This document shows, one piece after another, positions 14,277-26,350 of a DNA stretch of 64,000 nucleotides (position 1 is its first letter; the number at the start of each line of letters is the position of its first letter). The notes beneath the pieces were generated by a model. It was not told where the DNA came from and did no database searches. It saw only the letters and a list, made by a program, of their open reading frames with translations. This stretch comes from Auanema rhodensis. Its lineage: Eukaryota; Nematoda; Chromadorea; Rhabditida; Rhabditidae. The stretch is from assembly GCA_964057225.1 (NCBI GenBank), contig OZ059896.1, positions 14,892,501-14,956,500 of the forward strand. Reading direction: 5' to 3'. The position numbers and the translations under genes are program-made.

Positions 14277-17200
14277 AGAGAGGGTAAAGAAGATGTGATG
14301 ATGTGAAGCTATCAGCGACATCATATCAATTTCTTTTTATTCTCCCCTCCACCACTCTCAACCACTTCTCTCCTGTTTTTGGCTGTTTTCAATCTTTTAA
14401 ATATATATGTATATTCAAACCTATTACCTCATGTAGGTTATGTAATATTATAAATATAAGTACTACATAGTTAAAAACCGATCTTTTATGTTCGTTTGAA
14501 AAAATGTGTGAAAAATTTTTTTGTTATTGATACGATTTTTCTTTAAATTTGATTGATTTCAAACTGACTAAAGAACAATTCAACACAAATCAAACTTTAA
14601 GTTCGCGAGAGAACTTTAACCTCTCAAATGCTTGATCATCATCGTCGTCGTTGTCGTCGTTCCAACACTTTTTTCACTAACTTTTTATATTTTTATAATT
14701 TGACACAATGAATAAAGGTAGAATATATAGTATATGAAAAGAACGAGATATTTGGTAAATTTTCAGAACAAAAATTGCGTAAAAATGCTTTTAGATATAA
14801 TTGAATAGAATTCTTTATATAATATTTGGATTTTTAGGCATTGTTGACCAGAAAACTCACTAGTTAACCAAAGTCATTCCTCTTATAAAGGAATAACTTT
14901 ACGCTTTTAATACCAATATTTCTGAATATGGTAATTGTAAAAGAAGTTGTGCAAAAGATAAAGGAAGTTGTAAATGATACGTATGAAACAAAAATTTGTT
15001 TAGAAAGCCTATTTAAGGGAGATGAATATGAAAGAATAATTCAAAATAATTTTTCTTATGTTAGATTTCTTATGTTTAGAATCAACGGGCTTAAAATCGG
15101 TTCGTATAAACAACTTTAGTTTAAGACATCAAGATATTGAACTTTGTGTGAAGAATTCGGTATGAGATGGTTGTCAAGCTAAAGATGTTGAGAAAAAGTA
15201 GAAAATAGCTGAAGAAATTAGGGGGTGGGGGAAGTTTGCCTAGCACAAAGAGAGCAAAGTAAAATTGTCTTGTTTCTTAAAGATAAAGTTGTTTTCTTAA
15301 AGATAAGGTAAAAAAGAAGTACTTGATGAGAATGAGAATAGGGATACCGGAGTTGAGTATCAAGACGAATAATTGAAGTTGAAGCTGAAGTTGAATAAGA
15401 GCAGAAGATGATGGGTGTCAAGCAATCAATTGGCTACGTTTAATTTCCGTTCAAAGATGGAACAAGTCAAGTTTTAGATAATATTGTTGATGACGTAAAG
15501 ATGGACCACGTTTTTGAAAATGTCTTACACATACAAATAGGTTTTCGCTGTTTTGTATTTCCATCTTATTGATTTCAAGCATTCTTTGGGTTTTTTTTGC
15601 GGAAACGTTTTATGCAAAAATAAATAGTTTTTGTGTAAACATGTGTTTTTGTTTTACACAAATTGTACGGAAATAAATAAACAAATAAAAATTCTAAAAT
15701 AATTTACATAAGCATCATCTTCTTTTTCTTCTTAAAGATTATTATTTATACAAAATAAAGAGAATATTTAGTTCAATTTTGATTGGGCTATTTGATATTT
15801 GTAATTCTCTTAATTACACTATGAAACAAATCTACAACTATATGCTATAGGCCAAGATGCTCACTGCTCACTTATACTGGTTAACATGCAACTTCTTCTG
15901 CTTAATTTACTTTGAAAAATTGTTTTTTTCGTTTTTTTTTGCATCAAATCATCAGATGACTTGATTCTGATGAATGCTACGGCTGCTTCTGCAACTTCTT
16001 GTGTTGTCTGGAAGCAAACGGTATGCTTTGCAAGAGCAATAGCATCAACATATGCCGCTTAAACTGGTCACAAATATAATTTCGGTCATATGAAGATCAG
16101 AATCATCACTTTGAGAACTTGGTTAACCAGCAAAAGATTATACCTTGTGATTCTCAGTATAGTAGTTTATTAGTGGCAGAACAAGAAACGTGAACACAGC
16201 AGGAGAGAGAACATAGGAACGAATTACACAATGAAGTAAATATGAAAAGATTTTTATTGGAAATAGCTTATGTTTTCTGGGATCAGCTTTTCATCTGCTG
16301 TACCACTCATGTCTTCAGTTTTCCTTTCAATTCTCGTTCCTCCCCTCCTTTTTGAAATCTTTCGCTCTATCTCAAGCATATTCTCTGTCTCTCTCTTTCT
16401 TTGAAATGGAAGCAGATCATGCATCGTTTTATCCGGAAAACAATGTTTCCGGATTCAAATTAAACTTTCCATTTCCGGTATAGTTTGTCTATAAAATTTT
16501 CAATTCAGTCATCAAAAGAAACAGTCTAAACGAACATCAGAAGCATACCACATCAGTAAAATCGTGCTTTGAAACTAGATAATTGAGATAAAGTAACTGC
16601 AAAGCGATTGCATAGCACTGCAAACTGATCAAGCTGCAATACATTTCAGCGATTATACGAGCATATTAAGTGCATTATCGTCTATAAGCAGGAGACAAAG
16701 GAGAATATGAGTAGCGTAAACGAAAGATATAAGATATAATAAAAAAATTAAACGTGAATACAACTCTTTCTCCATTCTTTGAAAATGTAAGTTTGATTTC
16801 CGAAAGACAGTCCAACTACGTGGTAAAGAAACGAACTAATTAATCTTACAAAAGAGAATAGTTATAGCTTTTGAGATTATAAATTGTAGGAGACAATTGT
16901 TTAAATTCCAAAACGAAAAATACAAAACGAGCATGAGCCGGAAAATGTCGCTTGGACTGGTGATGATGAGGGATGTGGTTGTATGAACAAAAAGAGATGA
17001 ATAATGTTGTCCGCAACTAGTACTAGTACTACTACAGCTGCTGTTTTAGTTAACTAAGGATGTGGATGAGGCAAAAGCAAAGTTATAAGCAAGTTACTGA
17101 AGATAGAAGATTGTGTTCTTGTTATTAAATATACCACATACAGCTAACTCATAATATATCGAAATGACTGACATGACCATAACGATAATGACGTCATTTT

Positions 17201-18897
17201 TTGATGATTATGGGAAGTAGGTGGATTAATAACTATTTAAAGTAAAGTTTCTAAGCGTGACATGCAGGAAAAAATTATGAAAATTGAGGTGACCGGTGAA
17301 GGTTATGTGAAGCTTAATTGAGGTGGAGGTGTAAGACCAATGAAAGTAAACGATTTTTGGTTATTTGAATTCGTTGTTGCACCTGAATGATTTCAGAATG
17401 CATTATGTTGACGTGGTGATCGCCATTCTACAAAACGAACTAGAGTAAAGTCAGTGTGATAATTATAAAATTGGCTTTTCGTAGTTCAAAAGGCTTGATA
17501 GTAGGTGTAGTAAAAGGGGAAGAGACAAGAGGTATAAGCTTGTCTGTGTATGTGTCAGTGTTGGTGCGAGGATGACGATAAACAAAATTATAATTCTGTC
17601 AATGAAATATTTATAATGTTCTGGATGTTCTTCTTACATTTTTTTGGCAGGTATTCTTCATATTTCTTTTTTCTTTTCGTTTCGTCGTCAAAAAAATGTG
17701 TGAAATAATATTATTGACCTACAAATATAGGCTCTTAAACAAAAAAAGTCGTTGTAGTCGTCCTTTATTGTCTTTGCTACAAAAATAATGAATTGTTTGA
17801 GGTTATTGAAAGTATTTGGTGGTAAGAAATATATTTTCTTTTTCAATTTGGATCCTCAAAATGTGAAACGAGTGTTTGAATTCAAGCAACTGTGAATTTT
17901 GATACAGATTGCGTGCTGGCTGAATAGTAATGTTGGCTGAATGCTATAGATGACAACTTGCGAAAGGGCTTAGGAGACTTGAGATAATTCTTTACAAATT
18001 GGTACAATTTCAAAAATATATTCCGCAGAGTGGCTGTGAGTAGCATCACCTGTTCCAATTTGATGGAACATTTTAATTTCGTTTTCTAAAAAAAAGCACG
18101 AGGAGAAAAGAAGGGACACGGCCATATAGAAAGATAATACTAATTTTTTTTCGGTGTTTACCGAAAATAATCAAAAAATTGAGAAAAGCAAGATACGATG
18201 ATGTTGAGATTAAAGATTTTTACAGTTATAAAAGTTTAGAAAAAAGCATTTCTTTTGGAACGATTTTAAAAAAACAGACAAAAGATGTGAGCGTGTGTGC
18301 ATAAGCTCTAATATAATATTTCAATTCTCAGTCAGTGTTGTAATGTGCTGTCACCAGTTTTGTGATGGAATAAGGACACACGTTTTCACGATTAATCTTG
18401 AATTAAAATTTGAAATGAAAAGATGTTAGATTAATGACATTCACACCTCACATATATCTTTTTAGCTTATTTTTTCATTCAAAATGTACTAAGTGAGAGA
18501 TAAGAAAGAGAAAAGACAAGCTTTCAGTATCACAGATCAAAAGTTCAAGTTAGTTTTGATAGGTAGGTAGAAGAATTAGAGAAAGAGAAAGCTTTAATAG
18601 GTATGTATAATAAGAAAAAGGAAGAAGAGGAAGCTTTAATAGGCAGGTAGATGATTGAGAAAAAAAATTTGATTGCCACAACAAAAGTTTTACATATTTG
18701 AATAAATTTGTTATATGTTTTAGAGAGATGAAACATGAGATAGTGAATCATGAATATATTTAAAAAAGAAAAAGAAGTTTATACAACTCAATGTATATTT
18801 ATAATTAAATTTCGAAAAATGTTTTCATTTATTTCGCAAAAAGAGCTTACAGATGTATGTAACTCACTCTTTTTAAACGGAATGAAAAAAAAGAAAA

Positions 18898-18898
<1 letters not shown>

Positions 18899-18969
<71 letters not shown>

Positions 18970-18978
18970 CAGAGGGAG
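18899..18978. repeat. (GA)n microsatellite
   Basis: GA repeat of about 80 bp with two CA interruptions. Confidence 0.95.
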
Positions 18979-21711
18979 AGGAAAAAAACGAAAAATATGA
19001 AGAATTAGAAAACAATAAGAAAATGTTTTTCTTCACAAATAGCCAATGCCTCCTCTTGGTTTGTCATTGGCAATTTTAGTTTCTAGCTCAAGTCAAGGCT
19101 CAACAGCTTGGGTTCTGCTTCTTAAAATTTGCCTATAGATAGATAGTTCAGCTATGTAGTAAGAAAGATTCAAATTTATTAAATATGTATAATAAATAAA
19201 TAAATGTATATAGTCTAAGTGAGCATTTTGAGACAAAACCTTCAAAATGTAAAGAAAGATTTTAATTTCTAGCAGTATTTCTAAGAATAACTCGTTTGAA
19301 TCGCCACAAATTAATCTAAGCAGCTGGGTTCCTTCTTTTTCTTTCTCGCTTTCTCTTGGTATTATATTTTTTACATATTGTATATATTTATACGTTAATA
19401 ACAATAGCATAGTTTATATATAAGCTTAATTATTGAATTAATCAAGTAAATCTATACTTAGAATGATCATAAATTCGCTTTCCTTGGTTTTTCTAAGTCG
19501 TTAAAATGAATAAAAATGAGGAATTCATTTCAAGAAACAAGAACATACATACATATGCAATTTAACATACGCTTCATTGAAAAAACGTGAAATCAGATGA
19601 AGAAGCTGGAAATTCAAATGATTAAAAACATGAAAAAGATGAAGATAGTTGCAGAATAGGTGAGACATCAGTAAAAATATTTTTTATGCACAAAAAAGAA
19701 TAATAAAGTTTTTTTCTTCAAGAATTTTAAAAGGAAAATGGAAGAATATTTTGTCTCCTGCTCATATCCTTTGACTTAGGTTTCAAGTTATTCGTACTGA
19801 TCATAGATTCCGATGAACAGACATAGCAAACAGACAACACTGGGGGGCAGACATAATGCTTGAAAGAAGAGGAGATGAAGCTGAAGAAGACTAGAAAAGA
19901 GTGAAGCAGTGGGACATATATTTTGTCTTTTTCCAAAATTTCTCATAATTTATCGGAAGATAAGCCTTTTAAAAGAGTGCTAGCCGAGTTTGAGTGGTGC
20001 ACGTTTAGCAGAAAAAGCTTTCTAAGATCGCTCTCTAATCCCTTTACTAGGGTCTTAGCAAGTTTTATAAGGAAGAACAGAACTCTTTATTTTTCTCAGA
20101 GAGCTGGAAGCAAGAAAGAACGAATTAATCAGAAAAGTCTGATACCAATATTCAATTTAAACTTTGCAGCATAATTGAGGAGAACGAAAGGAAACAAAAA
20201 AAACAATGAAAGCCTCCTTTGCTCTCATGTTTTCTTGAAATTGTAAGAATAAACATGTAAAACGTCGAGAAGATTTAGAGAAGAGAGCTTAATTTTTTTC
20301 GTGGTGGGAACAATTTATGCCTTCAAATGAAACAACTTCATACGCTAATTCTCTTCTTCTTTATTATATAAAAGCAGCAAGCTAATCTTTTTATTTAATT
20401 CAGCATAAATATAGAATAAAACAGCAAAACTTGAAAATAAACCTTGCATTTATGATTCGATCGTTCTTTAACTTTCCCAAAGTTGCAAGGGATAACAAAA
20501 TGTTACGTTATATGTCATGTTGGGTTGTTACGGACGACGAAGAGCATGATGAGAACACGATAATGCAGAAGATTGGAACTGATGCTGATATTGTACCAGG
20601 TTTTGTTAACAAAGTTTTCCTAGGGCAATTGAGAAAAAAAAGGAGAAAAAGAAACTAAAAACCTTAAGAAAAGAACATTATATTTTTGTGTGAAAAAATA
20701 TAGAAACTAGATAAATTGTTATATGAAAAAAAAAAGTAAATCGTTTTCGGAGGTCATTCATCTTTGTTTTGAAGTTTTTCTTTAAAATATTTAAAAGAAA
20801 AAGATATAAAAAAGCTTATACATGTACATATACATATATTACTTATTCTTTCATCTAAACAACAACCAAAAGATGAATAAGAATAATTTTGAAAAAATTT
20901 ATGATGATTAGAAAACATTTATGATTTGATAAATAATGGAGGGAGACTAATTATAATATCATTGAATTGTTAAATAAATACTTTCTTTTTAAAAAGATTC
21001 ACGAAAGCTTTTCTTTCAATTATCTTTTTGTTTCATAAACAAACATAAGTTTTTGGGCAAATCGTGGAGAAGTTGTAGTATAGGAAAAAAGCAATTAATT
21101 GGTTATAGTTTGAGAAAAATAGACAACTTCTACAAATGATAAACATAGAATTGGTTGTGAAATATACAAATATTTTCGAAAACTATGTAATTTTGGAACA
21201 GATTGTTGTTCGATAGCTAAAACAATAGAAACCTCACTTAATATTTCTTTCTTTCCATTTTTTTCTCTGCCTCTCTCTTGAGCATTCTATACAACTCTTA
21301 TTTTCTCTCCATCTTCTTCATATACCCCATACCCAATAAGTTTTACAATATTTTTCTTTGTACCGCTGTTTATATTGTTTCATTCCTACGTTCCTTTTTG
21401 AATACACTTGAGTTGGAATGAATATCATATGGTTGTGTCCTGTAGTTTCATATAAGAACTGAGAAAAGAGTTTTACTGGTTATGAAGCTGTTTCACTGTA
21501 GCAACACAGCTTCATAGCCACAAAACGAGCCACAAGGTAACAAAGTAAAAAATATTAACTGAAGATAATAAAAATGTATTTCAACAAAAAAAATAGCTTA
21601 TACAAAAATAGCTTACACGTTTTTTTGCACTTTTTAACTATTTTAATGCACAAAAAAAATTATAATTTTGTACTGGACAAACTAAATATAGAAGTATTTC
21701 TTCTCCAATTT

Positions 21712-22484
21712 CTAATTCAATTCATCAGTTATTTGCAACTCCCGAAGCTTTTGGATAAATTCTGTCGCCTCTTCGAATGCATCCTTCACCTCGAGAGCAC
21801 CATGCCTATCTATATAGAAAGAGGAGTGGCATCGGAAACAAATAAAACACAGAAAAATAAACCACAATTTGTACATTTACTTCGAACACGGAAAAGCGAC
21901 GTCCGATTTTACGCGAGAGCGCCCACGCGAAGCGTCTCTTGCCGTCATGCGAGTTGAGCAAAACGTTGAGCTGGCGATCAGCTATGAACTCTTAAAACGA
22001 ATACATTGCATAAATAATAAGAAATTAAAATTACCTTGTATTGCGAGCGATGCACTGCACCAAATGATCTCACAAGCAAGTTGATGATCGCTTACTTTTA
22101 TGAACAGTTTTACAAAAGTCAGAAGAGTATCCGATGTATGGTCCTGTTCACGATTAAACTTTTTCTGAAATAATATATAATAAAGCTACTAAAATAAACA
22201 CTACTTACCTCACAGAGTCTATCAAGACACTCGTTGTCAAGAGGTTCGGCATCATTTTCGATAAGCTTCTAAAAAATTGTAATATTAACATTGAAATAAA
22301 TATATGAACCAACCTCATATAAAAGATCTTTCTTATCGTATTTCGCCAGAGCATTTTTTAATGCATTTTCCATTTCAGTGATTTCTTTAATTTCATAAAC
22401 ACGTTGAAAATAGCATTTAATAAGGCTTTCCAGCGTTGCCTTTTTAAGCAATTTTTGAATCCGAGGATCCTGATGCCAGTTCAT
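21712..22484 (-). CDS. Unrecognised multi-exon protein-coding gene
   Basis: Four minus-strand exons join in frame: 22484-22314 (57 codons from Met), 22268-22209 (20 codons), 22164-22035 and 21990-21881. They are separated by introns of about 44-45 bp with GT-AG ends. The predicted product is charged and helical, with motifs such as LIKCYFQRVYEIKE, NECLDRLCE and CEIIWCSASLAIQ. A last exon, 21809-21712, would encode an acidic helix ending ITDELN and a stop. Its reading phase does not match exon 4, so an exon boundary is misplaced, a microexon is missed, or the copy carries a frame error. I do not recognise the family. The regular splice signals and non-repetitive sequence argue for a real host gene; it sits just before the transposon-rich region. 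Confidence 0.6.
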
Positions 22485-22644
22485 TCTAAATATATGTACA
22501 TACTGCGATGAAGGTTGCACAACCACTAGAAACCCCCCGTATTTTTCGAAGCAAACTACAGAAAATTCGAAAAAAAATATTTTGAGTGTTGAAAACCTCT
22601 GAAGAATCAATAAAAAAACTTTAAAAATCAATTAAACATGTTTA

Positions 22645-22978
22645 TTAATATTTAGTCGGATGTCCAAAATTATCAATTACTGCTTGAAGTCTTCTGGGCA
22701 TTGATTCCACGAGTTTCTTCAGCAGGTCGATGGGGTTGAGATCCGGAGACTGGCTAGGCCAATTCAGAACGTTCAGCCGGTTCTCTTTCATAAAGTTCGT
22801 TGTCGATCGAGCCGTGTGCTTCGGATCGTTATCTTGATGCAGGATAAATTGATTCATCGTTCGGAACTTGTTGATGGCGAATGGCATAAAGGCTTCTTGA
22901 AGAATGTGCTGGTAGTCTTCTGCACACATTCTGCCTTCTACGCGGAACAGAGGCCCATGTATTTGGTTCTGAAAACAA
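22645..22978 (-). pseudogene. Tc1/mariner-like transposase relic
   Basis: The minus frame contains the Tc1-family core: a glycine/proline block followed by RVEG, then FILHQDNDPKHTAR (second catalytic Asp region) and WPSQSPDLNPID. Family members continue into ENLW and a longer tail. Here the frame jumps to a short Arg/Leu-rich end after DLNPID, which indicates an internal deletion. The N-terminal DNA-binding half is not recognisable, because upstream sequence is replaced at 22979 by a tRNA-derived segment. No terminal inverted repeats were found. It is a dead remnant. Confidence 0.8.
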
Positions 22979-23028
22979 GTAGCAGTGTAGATATCCTTAG
23001 GTCGCTGGTTCGAATCCTGCTCGACGGA
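22979..23028 (+). pseudogene. tRNA-Tyr 3' half, displaced
   Basis: The plus strand carries GTAG, a 10-nt intron with one change, then the anticodon-stem 3' side, variable loop, T arm and acceptor 3' strand of the tRNA-Tyr amplified further right. The T stem has one substitution. The tRNA 5' half is missing: the array's 5' spacer piece TCTGAAAACAA (about 22968-22978) joins directly to the anticodon. A T-rich Pol III terminator-like tract follows at 23030-23043. The copy is inverted relative to the main array and lies inside the Tc1 relic. Confidence 0.85.
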
Positions 23029-23265
23029 GTTTCTTTTCTTTCCTGCATTGTTGGTGATTCGTTGAGCTCTCCACTGTTTCGTACTTCGGTTGGAACGCTT
23101 AACATCCATTGCAGCAATGATGTGTTCTTTTGTTTGATTTGCTGGGTTTCCATAACAACAAACCTAATTAGAAAAAGAATATTACATATCTTAAGTTAGG
23201 CTTAAATACATACATATGTTTGCAAAAAAATAAGAATAATTGATATTTTTCATACATTCAATTGA
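23029..23265. other. Unassigned sequence between transposon relics
   Basis: Holds the terminator-like tail of the tRNA fragment, then unassigned DNA. A minus-strand open stretch here is fused to the transposase frame but has no motif I recognise. Confidence 0.4.
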
Positions 23266-25037
23266 GTAACAACGAAGCTAATCAAATGTGCTTCAGAAGA
23301 AGAGCGTATCGCTGCTTTAAAAAATCCTAAACTTTTCTATCGTTTTTGTAAATCCCGATTAAATGGTAATACATCGGACGTTCCCAACCTCACTGTCAAT
23401 AATGAGACAGTTTCTTCAGATGTCGGTAAAGTGTCAGCATTCGCTAATGTTTTCACTGTTTCTCCACTGGTCTATCCAGAAACAACTCACACACCCGCTC
23501 CTTCTTTCACACACAATCATACCTTTGATTTTATAGACATAACACCTGATTTAGTCTACAAAACTCTTCAAAATCTACCACTCAGAGTTTCTACGTCCCC
23601 GGATGGCATTCCATACTATTTTCTCAAACAGTGTGCTTTTTCCTTAGCTAATCCATTAGCTTTTATTTTTCACAGTTTGCTGGTTTCCGCTACTTGTCCT
23701 TCCGATTGGAAATTAGCCTGGATTCGTCCCATTTTCAAGACAGGCAAATCTGATGATCCAGGTAACTACCGCCCAATTTCACTCACTTCCAGTCTTTCAA
23801 AAGTTTTTGAGCGTATCATACGTACTCCACTTTTAAATTTCGGTATTTCTAATGGTGCCATATCAACAAATCAACACGCCTTTCTTCCTAAAAGAAACAC
23901 TGTTTCTGCTATTCTCAGTAGCCACATTTTCTTTAGGTCTTCATTGGACTGCAATATTCCGGTTTTCGTAGCTTTTATTGATTTTTCAAAAGCTTTCGAT
24001 CTTATAAACCATTTTACTCTTTTTTCAAAGCTCAACTCTATAGGAATCAAGGGCCCACTTTATTATTTTCTCCAAAGTTTTATTTCTGGTAGGTCTTTTT
24101 CAGTTATGGTCAATAATATTTTATCACCACCTGTACAACTCACTTGTGGTGTACCACAAGGTACAGTACTTGGTCCTTTGTTGTTTTTGTTTTACATCAA
24201 TGATATTACATCAAGTTTTCCTGCTGATGTTAAACCTATTCTCTATGCAGACGATTTGAAACTGTACAGTACTAACCCTACCAGTCTACAACGTGCTCTT
24301 GATCAATTAGAACTATGGTGCAACTCCAACGGAATGGCCGTAAACACTTCTAAATCTAAAATAATGGTAATATCAAGTAAGTCGATCCGTCATCCTGAAA
24401 ATATTGCTTTCACCTTCGGTGACAGTAACCTATCTTTAGTAAATTGCTACAAAGATCTAGGAGTTTTAACAAACTCTAATCTCTCATTTTCAAACCACAT
24501 AAACAAAATTACAAGCGAAGCGGCACGGAAATGTCGAATAATTTTACGTTGTTTTTACTCCAAATCACCTTTTCTAATGTATAATCTTTTTTGCACTTAT
24601 ATACGACCGATTCTAGAATATGCTTCCATTATTTGGTCACCACAGGATTCTAAAGACAAGGACCAGATCGAATACGTCCAGAAAAAGTTTTGCGCGCAGT
24701 TTTCATGCGCTCTGGATCTAAAATAAACTATGAAAATCAACTTTCTTTATTAGGAGGTCAAAAGTTATTTTTCAGAAGACTTGTTTTTGATTTGACTTTT
24801 TATTTTAACCAAATAAAGTCGCCTACTTCAGATAATAGTTTGGATATTCTTAAGCTCAAAAAGTACACACACTCCCTGAGGCGACATGAATGGAGTGTTG
24901 AGCATCCCAACCTCCGGAAAACTCAGACCAGAAGAGGTATTGAGTACAGAGGCATTGACACTTGGAACTCAATACCAGAGAACATTGTCAATCTTGAAAA
25001 AGCTGTCAACTTCCGTAAACATCTTCAAGTTTTTTAA
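23266..25037 (+). pseudogene. LINE reverse transcriptase ORF, frameshifted
   Basis: Open without a start from 23266 to 24726; the first Met is at 23431. RT motifs appear in order: TSPDGIPYYFLK, NYRPISLTSSLSKVFERI, FIDFSKAFDLINH, GVPQGTVLGPLLF and the catalytic YADD near 24246. The thumb and C-terminal block with IRPILEYASIIWSP follows. Near 24695 the frame shifts, and the family's C-terminal segment continues in another frame (24690-25037, ending FRKHLQVF). The motif set fits the CR1/L2/jockey group. Truncation and frameshift make it inactive. Confidence 0.85.
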
Positions 25038-25586
25038 ACAATCATTAAATTTATTTTTCTCATTATTGTACTATATTTGTCTAGCGTCCTATTTTTGAAT
25101 AATTGTCTCAATATGTTTTTTATAACTTTTTATAGCTAAGTTACTTTATGTGTTAATTGTTTTGTTCCAACCACATCCTCGCTCCCTTCTTTGCTACACT
25201 GTTACTTCACCATAGTTTCTATAGGCATTAGCCATACGAACCAGGTGACAGTTACCTCTTCTTACCAGAACGGGCTCGACTTTATTATAAGTTCCACCGC
25301 ACCTGGTAAATGTAAAAAAAGAGGTCAGATCACTTATCTGATTTGAACAACTCCCCTGTTTTTAGAGAATGGGTTAACATTCATAATACATAAAGAGACT
25401 AGCTAAAAGTATGTATCTTAAAAGACAAAATTGATTCAATAACTCTTCTCAACTTTGCACAATTATTGCTTATTCATTTATTAATTTTTATAATTATGTT
25501 CGTATTGTAAGGATCTTTTTTCATACTTCTTCTCTTAAAAACCACTAATGTTACAACCTGTGATAAAGAACAATAAACCTTGACTA
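23266..25586 (+). mobile_element. 5'-truncated non-LTR retrotransposon (LINE, CR1/jockey-like)
   Basis: Contains the RT and C-terminal part of ORF2 (23266-25037) plus about 550 bp of 3' UTR. The endonuclease domain and ORF1 are absent, as expected for 5' truncation during target-primed reverse transcription. The 3' end, after an AATAAA-like motif near 25571, abuts a tRNA-Tyr gene broken in its intron (25587). The left boundary is approximate: it is set by the loss of the open frame after a stop at 23263. Confidence 0.8.
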
Positions 25587-25633
25587 ATCTACACTTCTAC
25601 CGTCCTCCGCTCTACCAACTGAGCTATCGACGG
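25587..25633 (-). pseudogene. tRNA-Tyr 5' half at LINE junction
   Basis: Matches the acceptor 5' strand, D arm, anticodon and intron of the array tRNA, then stops where the LINE 3' end begins. It carries G instead of the near-invariant U33 next to the anticodon, as do two nearby full copies. No B box remains. Confidence 0.85.
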
Positions 25634-25712
25634 AAAGAATCTGTTGTTTTCAGAGGTTATTGTCAATAACTGCTATAATCAATATTTTAAACGGAAGAAA
25701 AAGAAAAGAAAT

Positions 25713-25795
25713 TCCGTCGAGCCGAATTCGAACCAGCGACCTAAGGATATCTACACTTCTACCGTCCTCCGCTCTACCAACTGAGCTATCGACGG
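25713..25795 (-). tRNA. tRNA-Tyr(GTA), variant
   Basis: Anticodon GTA with a 10-nt intron one base 3' of the anticodon. U33 is replaced by G and one T-stem pair is altered, so decoding activity is doubtful. Confidence 0.75.
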
Positions 25796-25852
25796 AAAGA
25801 ATCTGTTATTTTCAGAGGTTATTGTCAATAACTGCTATAATCAATATTGAAC

Positions 25853-25866
25853 AAAAAAAAAGAAAA
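25853..25866 (-). terminator. Pol III terminator (representative)
   Basis: Read on the minus strand, the 3' flank of the tRNA at 25872 gives T4 at 25866-25863, then T9 at 25861-25853. RNA polymerase III stops at four or more Ts. Every array unit has an equivalent tract: TTTT then T5-T6 in most, T6 in type-B spacers. Confidence 0.85.
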
Positions 25867-25871
25867 GAAAC

Positions 25872-25954
25872 TCCGTCGAGCCGGATTCGAACCAGCGACC
25901 TAAGGATATCTACACTTCTACAGTCCTCCGCTCTACCAACTGAGCTATCGACGG
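25872..25954 (-). tRNA. tRNA-Tyr(GTA), consensus copy
   Basis: Reads as a complete cloverleaf. The acceptor is CCGTCGA with TCGACGG and discriminator A. The D arm is GCTC/GAGC, the anticodon stem GAGGA/TCCTT and the anticodon loop CTGTAGA. The intron AAGTGTAGAT lies between positions 37 and 38. The variable loop has 5 nt and the T arm is GCTGG-TTCGAAT-CCGGC. The mature length would be 73 nt. Tyr is assigned from the GTA anticodon, and the C1-G72 pair and intron position fit eukaryotic tRNA-Tyr. Confidence 0.95.
25883..25947 (-). promoter_or_regulatory. Internal Pol III promoter (A box and B box, representative)
   Basis: A box TAGCTCAGTTGG at 25947-25936 and B box GGTTCGAATCC at 25893-25883, inside the consensus tRNA gene. 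Both match type 2 Pol III promoter consensus. Short and half units keep the A box but have lost the B box. Confidence 0.9.
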
Positions 25955-26030
25955 AACGAATCTGTTGTTTTCAGAGGTTATTGTCAATAACTGCTATAAT
26001 CAATATTGAACAAAAAAAAAGAAAAGAAAC

Positions 26031-26113
26031 TCCGTCGAGCCGGATTCGAACCAGCGACCTAAGGATATCTACACTTCTACCGTCCTCCGCTCTACCAACT
26101 GAGCTATCGACGG
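26031..26113 (-). tRNA. tRNA-Tyr(GTA), U33G variant
   Basis: Full cloverleaf, but G replaces U33 before the anticodon. Otherwise like the consensus. Confidence 0.78.
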
Positions 26114-26189
26114 AAAGAATCTGTTATTTTCAGAGGTTATTGTCAATAACTGCTATAATCAATATTGAACAAAAAAAAAGAAAAGAAAC

Positions 26190-26272
26190 TCCGTCGAGCC
26201 GGATTCGAACCAGCGACCTAAGGATATCTACACTTCTACAGTCCTCCGCTCTACCAACTGAGCTATCGACGG
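26190..26272 (-). tRNA. tRNA-Tyr(GTA)
   Basis: Consensus body with U33 restored. It alternates with the U33G copies, suggesting that a dimer of two units was duplicated here. Confidence 0.93.
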
Positions 26273-26350
26273 AACGAATCTGTTGTTTTCAGAGGTTATT
26301 GTCAATAACTGCTATAATCAATATTTTAAACGGAAGAAAAAAAAAGAAAC

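Noticed and set aside
15955-16060. Possible minus-strand exon with an Ala/Val-rich open frame
   Set aside because: No convincing donor site, no partner exon and no family motif.
18750-19079. 109-codon plus-strand ORF with an Arg/Glu tract
   Set aside because: Driven by the GA repeat at 18899-18978; the flanks have no coding character.
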